Shown here piece by piece: positions 1-7,846 of a DNA stretch of 64,000 nt. The notes under the pieces were generated by a model. The model worked only from the letters and a program-made list of their open reading frames with translations, did no database searches and was not told the DNA's origin. The translations under genes were made by a program, and so were the position numbers. How positions within the stretch are numbered: the stretch's first letter is position 1; every line of letters starts with the position of its first letter. Where the stretch lies: NCBI GenBank assembly GCA_041663305.1, contig JBAYMT010000002.1, forward strand, positions 1 to 64,000, read 5' to 3'. The stretch comes from Minisyncoccus sp041663305. Its GTDB lineage: Bacteria; Patescibacteriota; Minisyncoccia; Minisyncoccales; Minisyncoccaceae.

Positions 1-74
1 ATGGATTGATAATAGATGATTCTTCTGTGTCAAAAAGACAGATTGCTTCTGAAAATGAAGAACTAATAAAATAG
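1..74 (+). CDS. ABC transporter ATP-binding protein, C-terminal end (partial)
   Basis: An open frame entering at base 3 ends in TAG at 72-74. It encodes about 23 residues beginning GLIIDD and ending EELIK. The hydrophobic-then-acidic GLIIDD resembles the last strand of MacB/LolD-type ABC ATPases, where a DG(x)I(V)xD motif closes the nucleotide-binding domain. Two FtsX-type permeases follow two bases later, which is the usual MacB-like order. Only the tail is visible, so the call rests mainly on context. Confidence 0.5.
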   Translation, partial: GLIIDDSSVSKRQIASENEELIK

Positions 75-76
75 TT

Positions 77-1315
77 ATGGATTTTTATGATTCTATAATT
101 TCTTCACTAAAGATGGTTGTAAAGAATAAAATGCAATCGTTTTTGACTATGCTTGGAATAGTGATAGGAATAATGGCGGTAATAATCGTAATGTCGTTGG
201 GAGCAAGCGCTCAAGAATTCATTTTGGGGCAGATCAAAAGTTATGGTTCTAATATGATTGCAATTCTCCCTGGAAGTGCAGATGATTCTGGAGCCCCTGC
301 CAGCGCATTTGGAATAATCTCGACCAGTTTAAAAAACAAGGATATTGATGACATTATAAATCTCCGCAATCCTCATGTTGAAGGAATTTCTATGTATGTG
401 AAAGGAAATGATGTTTTAAATAGAAACGATAAAAGCGTGGCGGTGACTTTTTATGGGACTTCGGCCAGCTATCCGGAAATAGAGAATAGCGTACTCGAAA
501 AAGGAAGATTTTTTGATGAAACCGAAGCTGATTCTAGCTCAATGGTTGTTGTTTTGGGGAGCAAGGTTGCAAGCGAGCTTTTTGATGATGATAATCCATT
601 GGGACAGAAAATAAAGATTAAAAAATCAAATTTTTTGGTTGTAGGTGTTTTTAAATCAAAAGGAGGTAATTTTATCCAGGATCAGGATAACCAGATTTTT
701 GTTCCTATAAAAACAGCGCAAAATATCTTACTCGGGATAAATTATTTGGATTTTGCCAGAATACGAGTTGATAAAACGGAAAACCTAGATATCGTGACGG
801 AGGAGGTGACTCAAGTTTTAAGGGATAATCATAATATTGATAATTCTGACGAGGATGATTTTTCTGTAAGGTCTGTTGCGCAAGCGCTTGAGGTCATATC
901 GGGAGTGACCGATATGTTAAAATTTTTTCTTGTAGCAGTGTCGGCTATTTCCTTGATAGTTGGCGGTTTTGGAATAATGAATATAATGCTGGCAATAATA
1001 CAAGAGAGGGTGAAAGAGATAGGTCTTAGGAAGGCATTGGGAGCCACGAGCAGAGATATTGTTTGGCAGTTTTTGGTTGAAACCATAACGATAACTTTTA
1101 TAAGCGGAGTTATTGGAATAATTTTGGGAATCGCGATTTCCTTTGTTGCTGCCAAAATAATTTTAGCCTTGGGATATAGTTGGACGTTTATCGTTTCTTA
1201 CGATGGGATATTATTGGGATGCATAGTGTCGATAGTCATAGGAATTATTTTTGGAATATTGCCCGCCTTTAGGGCAAGCAAATTAGATCCGATTGAAGCT
1301 TTGAGATATGAATAA
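77..1315 (+). CDS. MacB/FtsX-type ABC transporter permease
   Basis: A 412-residue membrane protein with the four-helix MacB/FtsX layout. One N-terminal transmembrane segment lies near residues 20-43, followed by a large extracytoplasmic MacB_PCD domain (about 45-275) and three C-terminal membrane segments (about 280-305, 336-362, 374-398). The C-terminal FtsX domain contains the typical ERVKEIGLRKALGA coupling helix, which contacts the ATPase, and ends in the family-typical DPIEALRYE. It probably exports a peptide, lipid or antibiotic-like substrate, or transmits force to the envelope; the substrate cannot be read. Its stop overlaps the start of the second permease by 8 bases, indicating translational coupling. 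Confidence 0.9.
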   Translation: MDFYDSIISSLKMVVKNKMQSFLTMLGIVIGIMAVIIVMSLGASAQEFILGQIKSYGSNMIAILPGSADDSGAPASAFGIISTSLKNKDIDDIINLRNPHVEGISMYVKGNDVLNRNDKSVAVTFYGTSASYPEIENSVLEKGRFFDETEADSSSMVVVLGSKVASELFDDDNPLGQKIKIKKSNFLVVGVFKSKGGNFIQDQDNQIFVPIKTAQNILLGINYLDFARIRVDKTENLDIVTEEVTQVLRDNHNIDNSDEDDFSVRSVAQALEVISGVTDMLKFFLVAVSAISLIVGGFGIMNIMLAIIQERVKEIGLRKALGATSRDIVWQFLVETITITFISGVIGIILGIAISFVAAKIILALGYSWTFIVSYDGILLGCIVSIVIGIIFGILPAFRASKLDPIEALRYE

Positions 1316-2531
1316 TTTTTTGAAATATTTTGTAATAGCGTTTGATAATCTGAAGAAGCAGAAATTGCGAACATTTTTGACTGTTTTAGCAATGGCAATA
1401 GGAATAGCGTCTTTGGTCGTGATGATTACCGCTAGCGAAAATTTTAGCAAAGGAATAATGGCACAGCTTGATATATACAGTCCCAATTCTATAAATATTG
1501 AAGTAAGGGTTCCTGGGAATAAGACAGATATGAATATAAACGTGACAACTTTTAAGAATTCTGACGTTGATGCAATACGGAAGGTTCATAATGTTAATCA
1601 GGTATATAGTTATGTGACTGCTCAAGGATCGATAAAATATAATAATGAAAAAGATGTCGTATTAATCTTTGGTTATGGGGCTGAAGCAGGAGAGGTAGAA
1701 AAGATGGATTTTGAATCGGGAGGATTTTATACCGTTGAGCAAGAAAATTCATTATCATCGGTTGTTGTTTTGGGAAAGAGCATAAAAGGACAGTTATTTG
1801 GAGATGCTGAAGCTGTTGGAGAGAAAGTGTATATAAAAGGGAAAGCTTTTGAAGTGGTGGGGGTTATGAAAGCAAAAGGGGGCGGCTTTGGGATAGATAT
1901 GGATAAGATAATATATATCCCTTCGAAAGTGGTGCAGAAAAAAATATTGGGAACAGATTATGTGATGGGAGTGATGGCGTTAGTCAGGGATGCAGGAAAA
2001 ATCAATGAAACAAAGGATGAAATATTATCATTAATGAGGGAAAGACACGAAATCGATAACGAGAATAAGGATGATTTTGAAGTAATGACAATGGAAGAGG
2101 CCAGAAAAATGGTAGATTCTATATTATCTGGGGTTACGTTTCTGCTTATGGCGCTTATAGGAATTTCTCTTGTTGTTGCCGGAGTTGGAATAACCAACAT
2201 AATGTATGTGACTGTTGTTGAAAGAACCTTTGAAATAGGGTTGCGTATGGCTATTGGAGCCAAAAAAGCTGATATAATGTGGCAATTCATTGCCGAGGCT
2301 CTGCTTTTAACTTTTATGGGAGGCGTATTGGGGCTTTTGGTTGGTTCGGGGATAAGCTATTTGATATATTATTTAGCGGTTGTGTTTGGTTTTTCGTGGT
2401 CGCCAGATGTTCCGCTTTGGACTTTTGTCTTTTCTTTTGTTTTCTCTGGGATGGTCGGGTTATTTTTTGGAGTTTATCCTGCAAGGAAGGCTTCAAACTT
2501 AAACCCAATAGAAGCAATAAGAAGGGAATAA
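1308..2531 (+). CDS. MacB/FtsX-type ABC transporter permease, second subunit
   Basis: A 407-residue paralogue of the preceding permease. It has an N-terminal transmembrane helix (about residues 18-40), a MacB_PCD periplasmic-like domain and three C-terminal helices. The coupling helix reads ERTFEIGLRMAIGA and the C-terminus NPIEAIRRE. Two different permease halves encoded together suggest a heterodimer served by the upstream ATPase. The start overlaps the previous gene by 8 bases. A hairpin element (E1) starts 4 bases after the stop and probably forms the 3' end of the transcript. Confidence 0.9.
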   Translation: MNNFLKYFVIAFDNLKKQKLRTFLTVLAMAIGIASLVVMITASENFSKGIMAQLDIYSPNSINIEVRVPGNKTDMNINVTTFKNSDVDAIRKVHNVNQVYSYVTAQGSIKYNNEKDVVLIFGYGAEAGEVEKMDFESGGFYTVEQENSLSSVVVLGKSIKGQLFGDAEAVGEKVYIKGKAFEVVGVMKAKGGGFGIDMDKIIYIPSKVVQKKILGTDYVMGVMALVRDAGKINETKDEILSLMRERHEIDNENKDDFEVMTMEEARKMVDSILSGVTFLLMALIGISLVVAGVGITNIMYVTVVERTFEIGLRMAIGAKKADIMWQFIAEALLLTFMGGVLGLLVGSGISYLIYYLAVVFGFSWSPDVPLWTFVFSFVFSGMVGLFFGVYPARKASNLNPIEAIRRE

Positions 2532-2534
2532 AGA

Positions 2535-2680
2535 ACGTGCAAAATTTACATTTGATCGCTTGAATATGTCTTTTCTCCAACACAAATTTCTTGCTAGAAA
2601 TTTGTCTGTTTGCTCTCAGTCAGAGCAAAAGGTGGAGAAAGACATATTCAAGCTTTGATATTAATAAAATTTTAACGTGC
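2535..2680 (+). repeat. Hairpin element E1 (family E)
   Basis: A 146-base element bounded by near-inverted ends (ACGTGCAAAATTT on the left; AAATTTTAACGTGC on the right). The outer stem pairs GCTTGAATATGTC (2558-2570) with GACATATTCAAGC (2641-2653) and continues through a TTTTCTCC/GGAGAAA segment. Inside are two hairpins. Stem A has arms ACAAATTT/AAATTTGT around loop CTTGCTAG (2582-2605). Stem B has arms TTTGCTCT/AGAGCAAA around loop CAGTC (2609-2629). Copy E2 shares the outer stem; copies E4-E6 keep the loops and ends but have different stems. It sits 3 bases after a stop codon. Confidence 0.85.
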
Positions 2681-2710
2681 CAAGGGAAGGGAAAAAAAGA
2701 AAAGGAAAAA

Positions 2711-2763
2711 GACAAAGAAAAAGAAATATCAAAAACAATTGCATGTATGAAATTTTAACGTGC
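2711..2763 (+). repeat. Solo right arm of a family-E element
   Basis: This stretch (GACAAAGAAAAAGAAATATC and onward to AAATTTTAACGTGCC) matches the right outer arm and right end of element E4 (25691-25745), with a few differences. No left arm or core hairpin precedes it. It looks like a truncated or recombined E copy placed directly behind E1, with the same right terminus ACGTGCCAAGGGA. Confidence 0.7.
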
Positions 2764-2790
2764 CAAGGGAGTAAAAAAGAGAAAGAGGTT

Positions 2791-2805
2791 GATTGCTTCG
2801 CAATC
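2791..2805 (+). repeat. Downstream hairpin module of family E
   Basis: Small hairpin GATTGC-TTC-GCAATC followed by TTTTA, preceded by a purine-rich linker and GGTT. The same module follows E2, E3 and E6; E4 and E5 carry an AAACTTG-type variant. The T-tract gives it the look of an intrinsic terminator. Confidence 0.6.
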
Positions 2806-2849
2806 TTTTAAAGGATATATTTAAAAAATAAAAAATAATTTGAAAATAT

Positions 2850-3434
2850 ATGAAAAATACATTACAAAATTTGGCAAAGGCTTTTACGGGGGAAAGCCAG
2901 GCAAGAAATAGATATACTTTTTATGCAAAAGTGGCAAAAAAAGAAGGATATGAAAGAATTGCCGAAATATTTACTTTGACTGCCGATCAGGAAAAAGAGC
3001 ATGCTCATTGGCTGATGAAGCTGATGGTCGAATTGCAAAATAAACTAGGCGAGCAAAATCAGCCGTTAAAAGTTGAGGCTGATGTTCCAACCGTTTATGC
3101 AACGACCGTTGATAATCTTAAGGCGGCTATTGCGGGCGAAAATTATGAATATACTTCGATGTATCCAGAATTTGCAACCGTTGCGGAGGCTGAAGGGTTG
3201 GGAGAAATTGCCGATAGATTGAGGGCAATTGCGAAGGCTGAAGAACACCATGAAGAAAGATATAAGAAAATATTGGAACAAGTTGAAACAGGAAAGTTTT
3301 TTAAAAAAGACGAACAAATTACTTGGGTGTGCCGTGAATGCGGTTATCAGCATTTGGGGTTTGAACCGCCAATCAAATGTCCTTCATGTGACCACGAAAA
3401 AAGTTTTTATGAAAGAAAGTGCGAAGAATTTTAA
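2850..3434 (+). CDS. Rubrerythrin
   Basis: A 194-residue diiron peroxidase that reduces hydrogen peroxide in anaerobes. The N-terminal ferritin-like four-helix bundle (residues 1-145) carries the expected ligands: E15 (TGES), E48 and H51 (DQEKEH), and a second set in GENYEY and the KAEEHHEE helix. The C-terminal rubredoxin-like domain has CRECG near residue 160 and CPSC near 178, binding one iron that feeds electrons to the diiron site. Length is typical of classical rubrerythrin. It stands alone between repeats and a terminator. Together with the superoxide reductase fusion at 33487 it forms an oxygen-detoxification pair. Confidence 0.95.
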   Translation: MKNTLQNLAKAFTGESQARNRYTFYAKVAKKEGYERIAEIFTLTADQEKEHAHWLMKLMVELQNKLGEQNQPLKVEADVPTVYATTVDNLKAAIAGENYEYTSMYPEFATVAEAEGLGEIADRLRAIAKAEEHHEERYKKILEQVETGKFFKKDEQITWVCRECGYQHLGFEPPIKCPSCDHEKSFYERKCEEF

Positions 3435-3440
3435 ATGGAA

Positions 3441-3468
3441 AAAATCTCTCAAAAAGGGAGATTTTTTT
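3441..3468 (+). terminator. Intrinsic terminator of rubrerythrin
   Basis: Stem AAATCTCTC / GGGAGATTT around an A5 loop (one G-T wobble), running directly into seven T residues, 7 bases after the rubrerythrin stop codon. Confidence 0.85.
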
Positions 3469-3470
3469 AT

Positions 3471-3499
3471 TTGAGTTGGATTGTTTTTTTTGGTAATAT
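3471..3499 (+). promoter_or_regulatory. Sigma-70-like promoter of the VanW gene
   Basis: TTGAGT (3471-3476), a 17-base spacer, then TAATAT (3494-3499). Expected initiation at about 3506-3508 coincides with the ATG at 3508, implying a leaderless mRNA. Confidence 0.6.
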
Positions 3500-3507
3500 A
3501 AGATCAT

Positions 3508-5295
3508 ATGTCGCCCCAAAAAAATAAAAAAAGCAGAAGTATATTTTACATATTACTTTCATTGTTCTTCATAGTTCTCGGTTTCGGGTTGATTTTTTAT
3601 TTTTATTTGGACAGAGCCTATACGGGAAAGATATATCCTAATGTTTATGTGGTTGGAATAGACGTAGGAGGAAAGGATGTGATTGAAGCCAAACAAATGA
3701 TTTCCAATAAGGTTTCATCGGTCAATCAGGATGGAGTAACTGTGTATCACAATGCTAGCAGAGTTGTGATTTATCCGATAAATTCATCTTCTGATGGCGA
3801 AACAACAGAAGTATTGATTGATTTTGATATCGATAAGACAATAGAAGATGTTTATTTGATAGGAAGAAGCGGTAATGCTTGGAATGATTTTAGAGATAGG
3901 TTGGAATTATTTTTGTTCAAGAAATACTCATTGAACAATTTTGAAGTAAGTTTGGACAACCAAAAGATCTCTAGCCTGTTAAAAAGCTTTTTTAATGCTT
4001 ATGAGTCGAATAATGCTTCTTATTATATTGACGAAAATGGAGACATACAGGCTGGATCGGAATATAGGGGGCGAAAAATAGACTACGATAAGACCATTTT
4101 TCTGATGAAAAATAATCTGGAGCGTCTCGATTTTTCGAATATACAACTTGTTTCTGCTGAAGATTCGCCCTTAATCACAAAAGAAGATTGTTTAAGATCG
4201 ATTGAAGGAGCAAAAAATATTGCAAGCTTGGCGCCTATAGTCTTGAGCTATGAAGGAAAGGAATGGAGCATTGAAAAGAAAGATATCATAAATTGGATGT
4301 TTTTAGAAAAGAATAGCGAAGGATATTTGGAGATAAGCTTGAGCAAGGAAAAAATAATCGATTACCTGAAAAGCAATATCTCAAAAGACATAAATATAAA
4401 CCCAATAATGCCGAAATTTTCGATTGAAAACGGAAAAGTAAAAAACTTTATTCCGGGAGAAGGAGGAATAGAGATTGACCTTGATGCTATGGCGAATTCC
4501 TTAGCAATGATTCCGATTGGCAGAGAAAAATATCTGACAGTTCCGGTAAAAAAAGCAACGACTTCGGCTGATATAAAAAGTGAGAATGGCACTAATTTTA
4601 GAATCAAAGATATTATTGGGCAAAGTTCTTTGTCTTTTGCTGGATCAACGGCTAAGCGAATAAAAAATATAACTAATGCCTCTAATGCGATAAATGGATT
4701 ACTGATAAAACCTAACGAAGAATTTTCGGCAATAAAAACCCTTTCGCCGATAGACGGGACAAACGGGTACGCAAAAGAGATAGTGATAAATGGACGAGAT
4801 ATAAAATATGAATATGGCGGAGGAGTTTGCCACTTGAGCACAACATTATTCAGAGCAATATTGGATTCGGGCTTGCCGATAACAATGAGGCAGAACCATT
4901 CATATAATATGCCATATTATTATCCTGCAGGGACAGACGCTTCTGTTTATGACCCTAAGCCTGATTTGAGATTTATAAACGATACCGGTAATTATGTGTT
5001 GATCCAGTCGAAAGTTGTTGGTTCGGAATTGGTAATCCAATTATGGGGAACTGATGATGGAAGAATAATCACTAAAGGAAAATCTGTTGTTTATAATGTT
5101 ATAAATCCCAATCCGGCCAAGATGACTCCAACGGATACTCTTCCCAAGGGTAAGATCAGTTGCAGTTATGCCGCTTATTCCGGAGCAGATGCTTATTTTG
5201 ATTATAAGGTGGAATATAAAGATGGCACTATAAAAGAAAAAAGGTTTAATTCTCATTATGTTCCCAGACAAGGAGTATGTATGGTGGGTGAATAG
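3508..5295 (+). CDS. VanW family membrane-anchored envelope protein
   Basis: A 595-residue protein with a short basic N-terminus and one transmembrane helix (about residues 11-33), placing the rest outside the membrane. Two peptidoglycan-binding-like (PG_binding_4) segments lie around residues 60-170 and 195-300. The VanW domain (about 370-510) shows NAINGLLIKPNEEFS, then YGGGVCHLSTTLFRA, then YYYPAGTDASVYDPKPDL. A G5-like C-terminal segment may follow. VanW proteins are common in CPR and Gram-positive bacteria; their role is envelope-related but not biochemically settled. The start follows a strong promoter with no room for a leader. Repeat E2 begins 3 bases after the stop. Confidence 0.9.
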   Translation: MSPQKNKKSRSIFYILLSLFFIVLGFGLIFYFYLDRAYTGKIYPNVYVVGIDVGGKDVIEAKQMISNKVSSVNQDGVTVYHNASRVVIYPINSSSDGETTEVLIDFDIDKTIEDVYLIGRSGNAWNDFRDRLELFLFKKYSLNNFEVSLDNQKISSLLKSFFNAYESNNASYYIDENGDIQAGSEYRGRKIDYDKTIFLMKNNLERLDFSNIQLVSAEDSPLITKEDCLRSIEGAKNIASLAPIVLSYEGKEWSIEKKDIINWMFLEKNSEGYLEISLSKEKIIDYLKSNISKDININPIMPKFSIENGKVKNFIPGEGGIEIDLDAMANSLAMIPIGREKYLTVPVKKATTSADIKSENGTNFRIKDIIGQSSLSFAGSTAKRIKNITNASNAINGLLIKPNEEFSAIKTLSPIDGTNGYAKEIVINGRDIKYEYGGGVCHLSTTLFRAILDSGLPITMRQNHSYNMPYYYPAGTDASVYDPKPDLRFINDTGNYVLIQSKVVGSELVIQLWGTDDGRIITKGKSVVYNVINPNPAKMTPTDTLPKGKISCSYAAYSGADAYFDYKVEYKDGTIKEKRFNSHYVPRQGVCMVGE

Positions 5296-5297
5296 GG

Positions 5298-5442
5298 GTG
5301 TGTAAAATTTATATTTGATCGCTTGAATATGCCTTTTCTCCAACACAAATTTCTTGCTAGAAATTTGTCTGTTTACTCTCAGTCAGAGCAAAAGGTGGAG
5401 AAAGACATATTCAAGCTTTAATATTAACAAAATTTGAACGTA
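5298..5442 (+). repeat. Hairpin element E2 (family E)
   Basis: Nearly the same sequence as E1: ends GTGTAAAATTT / AAATTTGAACGTA, outer stem GCTTGAATATG with CATATTCAAGC, stem A around CTTGCTAG, and stem B around CAGTC with one arm changed (TTTACTCT), which breaks one pair. It starts 3 bases after the VanW stop. E1 and E2 lie 2.7 kb apart and are the closest pair in the family. Confidence 0.85.
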
Positions 5443-5471
5443 CCAAAAGGGAGGAGAAAGAGAAAATGGTG

Positions 5472-5487
5472 GATTGCTTTCGCAATC
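5472..5487 (+). repeat. Downstream hairpin module after E2
   Basis: GATTGC-TTTC-GCAATC followed by TTTTTAAT, preceded by the purine-rich linker ending AAATGGTG. Same module as at 2791, 5656, 28513 and, in altered form, 28580. Confidence 0.6.
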
Positions 5488-5496
5488 TTTTTAATA

Positions 5497-5631
5497 GCTG
5501 GTGCTTGGACCAGCCGTCTTCGCCCCTTCGCATCGGTTCTTGTTAGAACCGGCTCAGGCTGGCTCGCTTTCAGACAAAGCTCCGCTGCTGATTAAAATCA
5601 GCCTCAAGGAAACCGTCACCAAGCTTACTTA
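5497..5631 (+). repeat. Hairpin element E3 (GC-richer variant of family E)
   Basis: A chain of hairpins. Hairpin D is CTGGT-GCTTGG-ACCAG (5498-5513). Stem A is CGGTT around CTTGTTAG closed by AACCG (5534-5551). Stem B is GCTTT-CAGAC-AAAGC (5566-5580). Stem C is GCTGATT-AA-AATCAGC (5587-5602). The segment 5524-5588 is almost the exact reverse complement of 59966-60028 (E8). Hairpin D recurs in E6 (28410-28425). Loops A and B match those of E1, E2 and E4, while the stems are different. Confidence 0.8.
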
Positions 5632-5655
5632 AAGGGTGGAAGGTTAAAAGTGGTG

Positions 5656-5671
5656 GATTGCTTTCGCAATC
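5656..5671 (+). repeat. Downstream hairpin module after E3
   Basis: GATTGC-TTTC-GCAATC then TTTTG, preceded by AAAGTGGTG. From here to the uvrB promoter (5672-5788) I see only AT-rich sequence, with a possible short direct repeat (GTGATTTGTAATC / AACCAGTGATTAG). Confidence 0.55.
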
Positions 5672-5788
5672 TTTTGAAAAGATTAGTGATTTGTAATCAG
5701 TAACCAGTGATTAGGACTTTGTAGTTTTCTTTAAAAAAAACTTTTAAGTCTATAGATTCCTGACCAAATCTTTCTTTAAGGGGGTGTA

Positions 5789-5816
5789 TTGAAAAATTTG
5801 GAAAAAGTGCTACTAT
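5789..5816 (+). promoter_or_regulatory. Promoter of the uvr operon
   Basis: TTGAAA (5789-5794), a 16-base spacer, TACTAT (5811-5816). Initiation expected near 5823, only about 4 bases before the uvrB ATG (5827); no Shine-Dalgarno sequence is possible. Confidence 0.65.
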
Positions 5817-5826
5817 GTAGTTTCAA

Positions 5827-7845
5827 ATGGAATTTGCAATCCAAGGAAAAATGGTGCCGCAGGGGGATCAACCTAAGGCAATAGATGCTTTGGCGCGCGG
5901 ATATGAAAGAGGATTAGATAAGCAGACCCTACTTGGTGTTACCGGTTCAGGAAAAACATTCACTATCGCCAACGTCATACAACGTATCCAGAAGCCAACT
6001 CTGGTGGTTTCGCATAATAAGACTTTGGCAGCCCAGCTTTGCAATGAGTTCCGTGAGTTTTTTCCTAAGAATGCCGTAGAATATTTTGTCAGTTATTACG
6101 ATTACTACCAGCCCGAGACATATATGGCTAACACCGATACCTATATAGAAAAGGAAGCCCAGATAAACGAGGAAATAGACAGGTTGAGGCATGCGTGCAC
6201 TCAGGCGCTAATGACGCGAAAAGATGTAATAATAGTTGCATCAGTTTCGTGTATTTATGGATTGGGTTCTCCAGAGCAGTACAAAAATGTAATCCTTGTT
6301 CTTGAAGCAGGGCAAAAAATAAATAGACAGGAATTGGCCAGGAGATTGATTGATATGCAATTCGAGAGGACAAATGCTGATTTGTTGTTTGGAACATTCA
6401 GAATGCATGGGCAAGTCCTTGAAATCATGCCGGTAAATCAGAAGTTAATTTATAGGATAGTGATTTCGGAAAAAATAGAATCCATAGAAATAATTGATCC
6501 AATAAGAAAAAATATTTTGGAAGAGATAAACAGAATAGATCTTTTTCCGGCTAAGCACTATGTAATAAATGATAAGATAAGAACTAAAGCTATTGGGGAT
6601 ATTAAAAAGGAACTTGAAGAAAGGCTGAAATTTTTTGATAAAGAAGAAAAAGTGCTTGAGTATGAGCGGCTAAAAAGGAGAGTTAGATATGACATAGAGA
6701 TGATAGAAAATATGGGATATTGCCAAGGGATTGAAAACTATTCGATGCATTTTGACGGAAGAAAACCTGGTGAACCTCCATATACATTGATAGATTATTT
6801 TAAAGAAACGGTGGATGATTTTTTGGTAGTGATAGACGAGTCTCATGTTACCTTGCCGCAGGTAAGGGCAATGTATAACGGAGACAAAGCCCGAAAAAAA
6901 TCTTTAATTGATTATGGATTCAGACTTCCGAGCGCTTACGACAATAGGCCATTAACGTATGATGAGTTTTCTAATTTGGCCAAAAAGATAATATATGTTT
7001 CGGCTACGCCGACCAGTTATGAAATAGATAATAGCGAGCAGATAGTGGAGCAGATCGTAAGACCGACCGGATTGGTTGATCCGGAGGTAATAATAAGGCC
7101 GATCGTTTCTTCCAGTAGCAATTTATCGCAAATTGATGATCTGATAATCAGGATAGAAGAACAAGTTGCAAAAAAAGAAAGAACTTTGGTTACCACTCTG
7201 ACTAAGAGAATGGCAGAAGATCTTAATGATTATCTCGAGAAGAAAAAGATAAAAGTAAGGTATTTGCATAGCGACATAAAAACTTTAGAAAGAATAGACA
7301 TAATAACCGATTTAAGAAGAGGAAAAATAGATGTGATAGTAGGAGTAAATCTTTTGAGAGAGGGGCTGGATATTCCGGAGGTGTCGCTGGTGGCGGTATT
7401 AGATGCAGATAAGGAAGGATTTTTGAGAAATGAAACCAGCTTGGTCCAAACAATAGGAAGGGCTGCTAGAAATGTAAATGGAAAGGTAGTGCTTTATGCC
7501 GACAATATAACAGACTCTATAAAGAAGGCTGTGAGTGAAACAGACAGGAGAAGGGAGATCCAATTGAAATATAATCTGGAAAATAATATAACTCCAAAAA
7601 CTATTGAAAAGAATATAAAAAATATACTTGAGGAATTTGGCCTCGAAATAAGAAAGACAAAGAAGAGAAGATTTACCGAAGAAATACTGAGAATGGATAT
7701 GGCGGGCGATAATAGGCCGCTCAAGGAAATAATAATGGATAAAAAACAGCAGATGAAGAAAGCTGCCGATGACTTGGAATTTGAGCTTGCAGCGATACTT
7801 AGGGATGAAATCCACAAATTAGAAAAAGAAATGAGAAAAAAATAG
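5827..7845 (+). CDS. uvrB: UvrABC system protein B (excinuclease helicase-like subunit)
   Basis: A 672-residue damage-verification subunit of nucleotide excision repair, full length for the family. Walker A is GVTGSGKT (residues 37-44). The beta-hairpin that clamps DNA is marked by YYDYYQPETY (about 90-105). Motif II is DESH near residue 337, and motif VI is QTIGRAARN near 540. The C-terminal UVR coiled coil (about 633-668), which contacts UvrC, ends in KEMRKK. It is the first gene of uvrB-uvrA-uvrC-U32; uvrA begins one base after its stop. Confidence 0.98.
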   Translation: MEFAIQGKMVPQGDQPKAIDALARGYERGLDKQTLLGVTGSGKTFTIANVIQRIQKPTLVVSHNKTLAAQLCNEFREFFPKNAVEYFVSYYDYYQPETYMANTDTYIEKEAQINEEIDRLRHACTQALMTRKDVIIVASVSCIYGLGSPEQYKNVILVLEAGQKINRQELARRLIDMQFERTNADLLFGTFRMHGQVLEIMPVNQKLIYRIVISEKIESIEIIDPIRKNILEEINRIDLFPAKHYVINDKIRTKAIGDIKKELEERLKFFDKEEKVLEYERLKRRVRYDIEMIENMGYCQGIENYSMHFDGRKPGEPPYTLIDYFKETVDDFLVVIDESHVTLPQVRAMYNGDKARKKSLIDYGFRLPSAYDNRPLTYDEFSNLAKKIIYVSATPTSYEIDNSEQIVEQIVRPTGLVDPEVIIRPIVSSSSNLSQIDDLIIRIEEQVAKKERTLVTTLTKRMAEDLNDYLEKKKIKVRYLHSDIKTLERIDIITDLRRGKIDVIVGVNLLREGLDIPEVSLVAVLDADKEGFLRNETSLVQTIGRAARNVNGKVVLYADNITDSIKKAVSETDRRREIQLKYNLENNITPKTIEKNIKNILEEFGLEIRKTKKRRFTEEILRMDMAGDNRPLKEIIMDKKQQMKKAADDLEFELAAILRDEIHKLEKEMRKK

Positions 7846-7846
7846 A

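Noticed and set aside
2535..5442. CRISPR array
   Set aside because: The copies are far apart and internally palindromic, with no spacer-like unique units of regular length and no cas genes.
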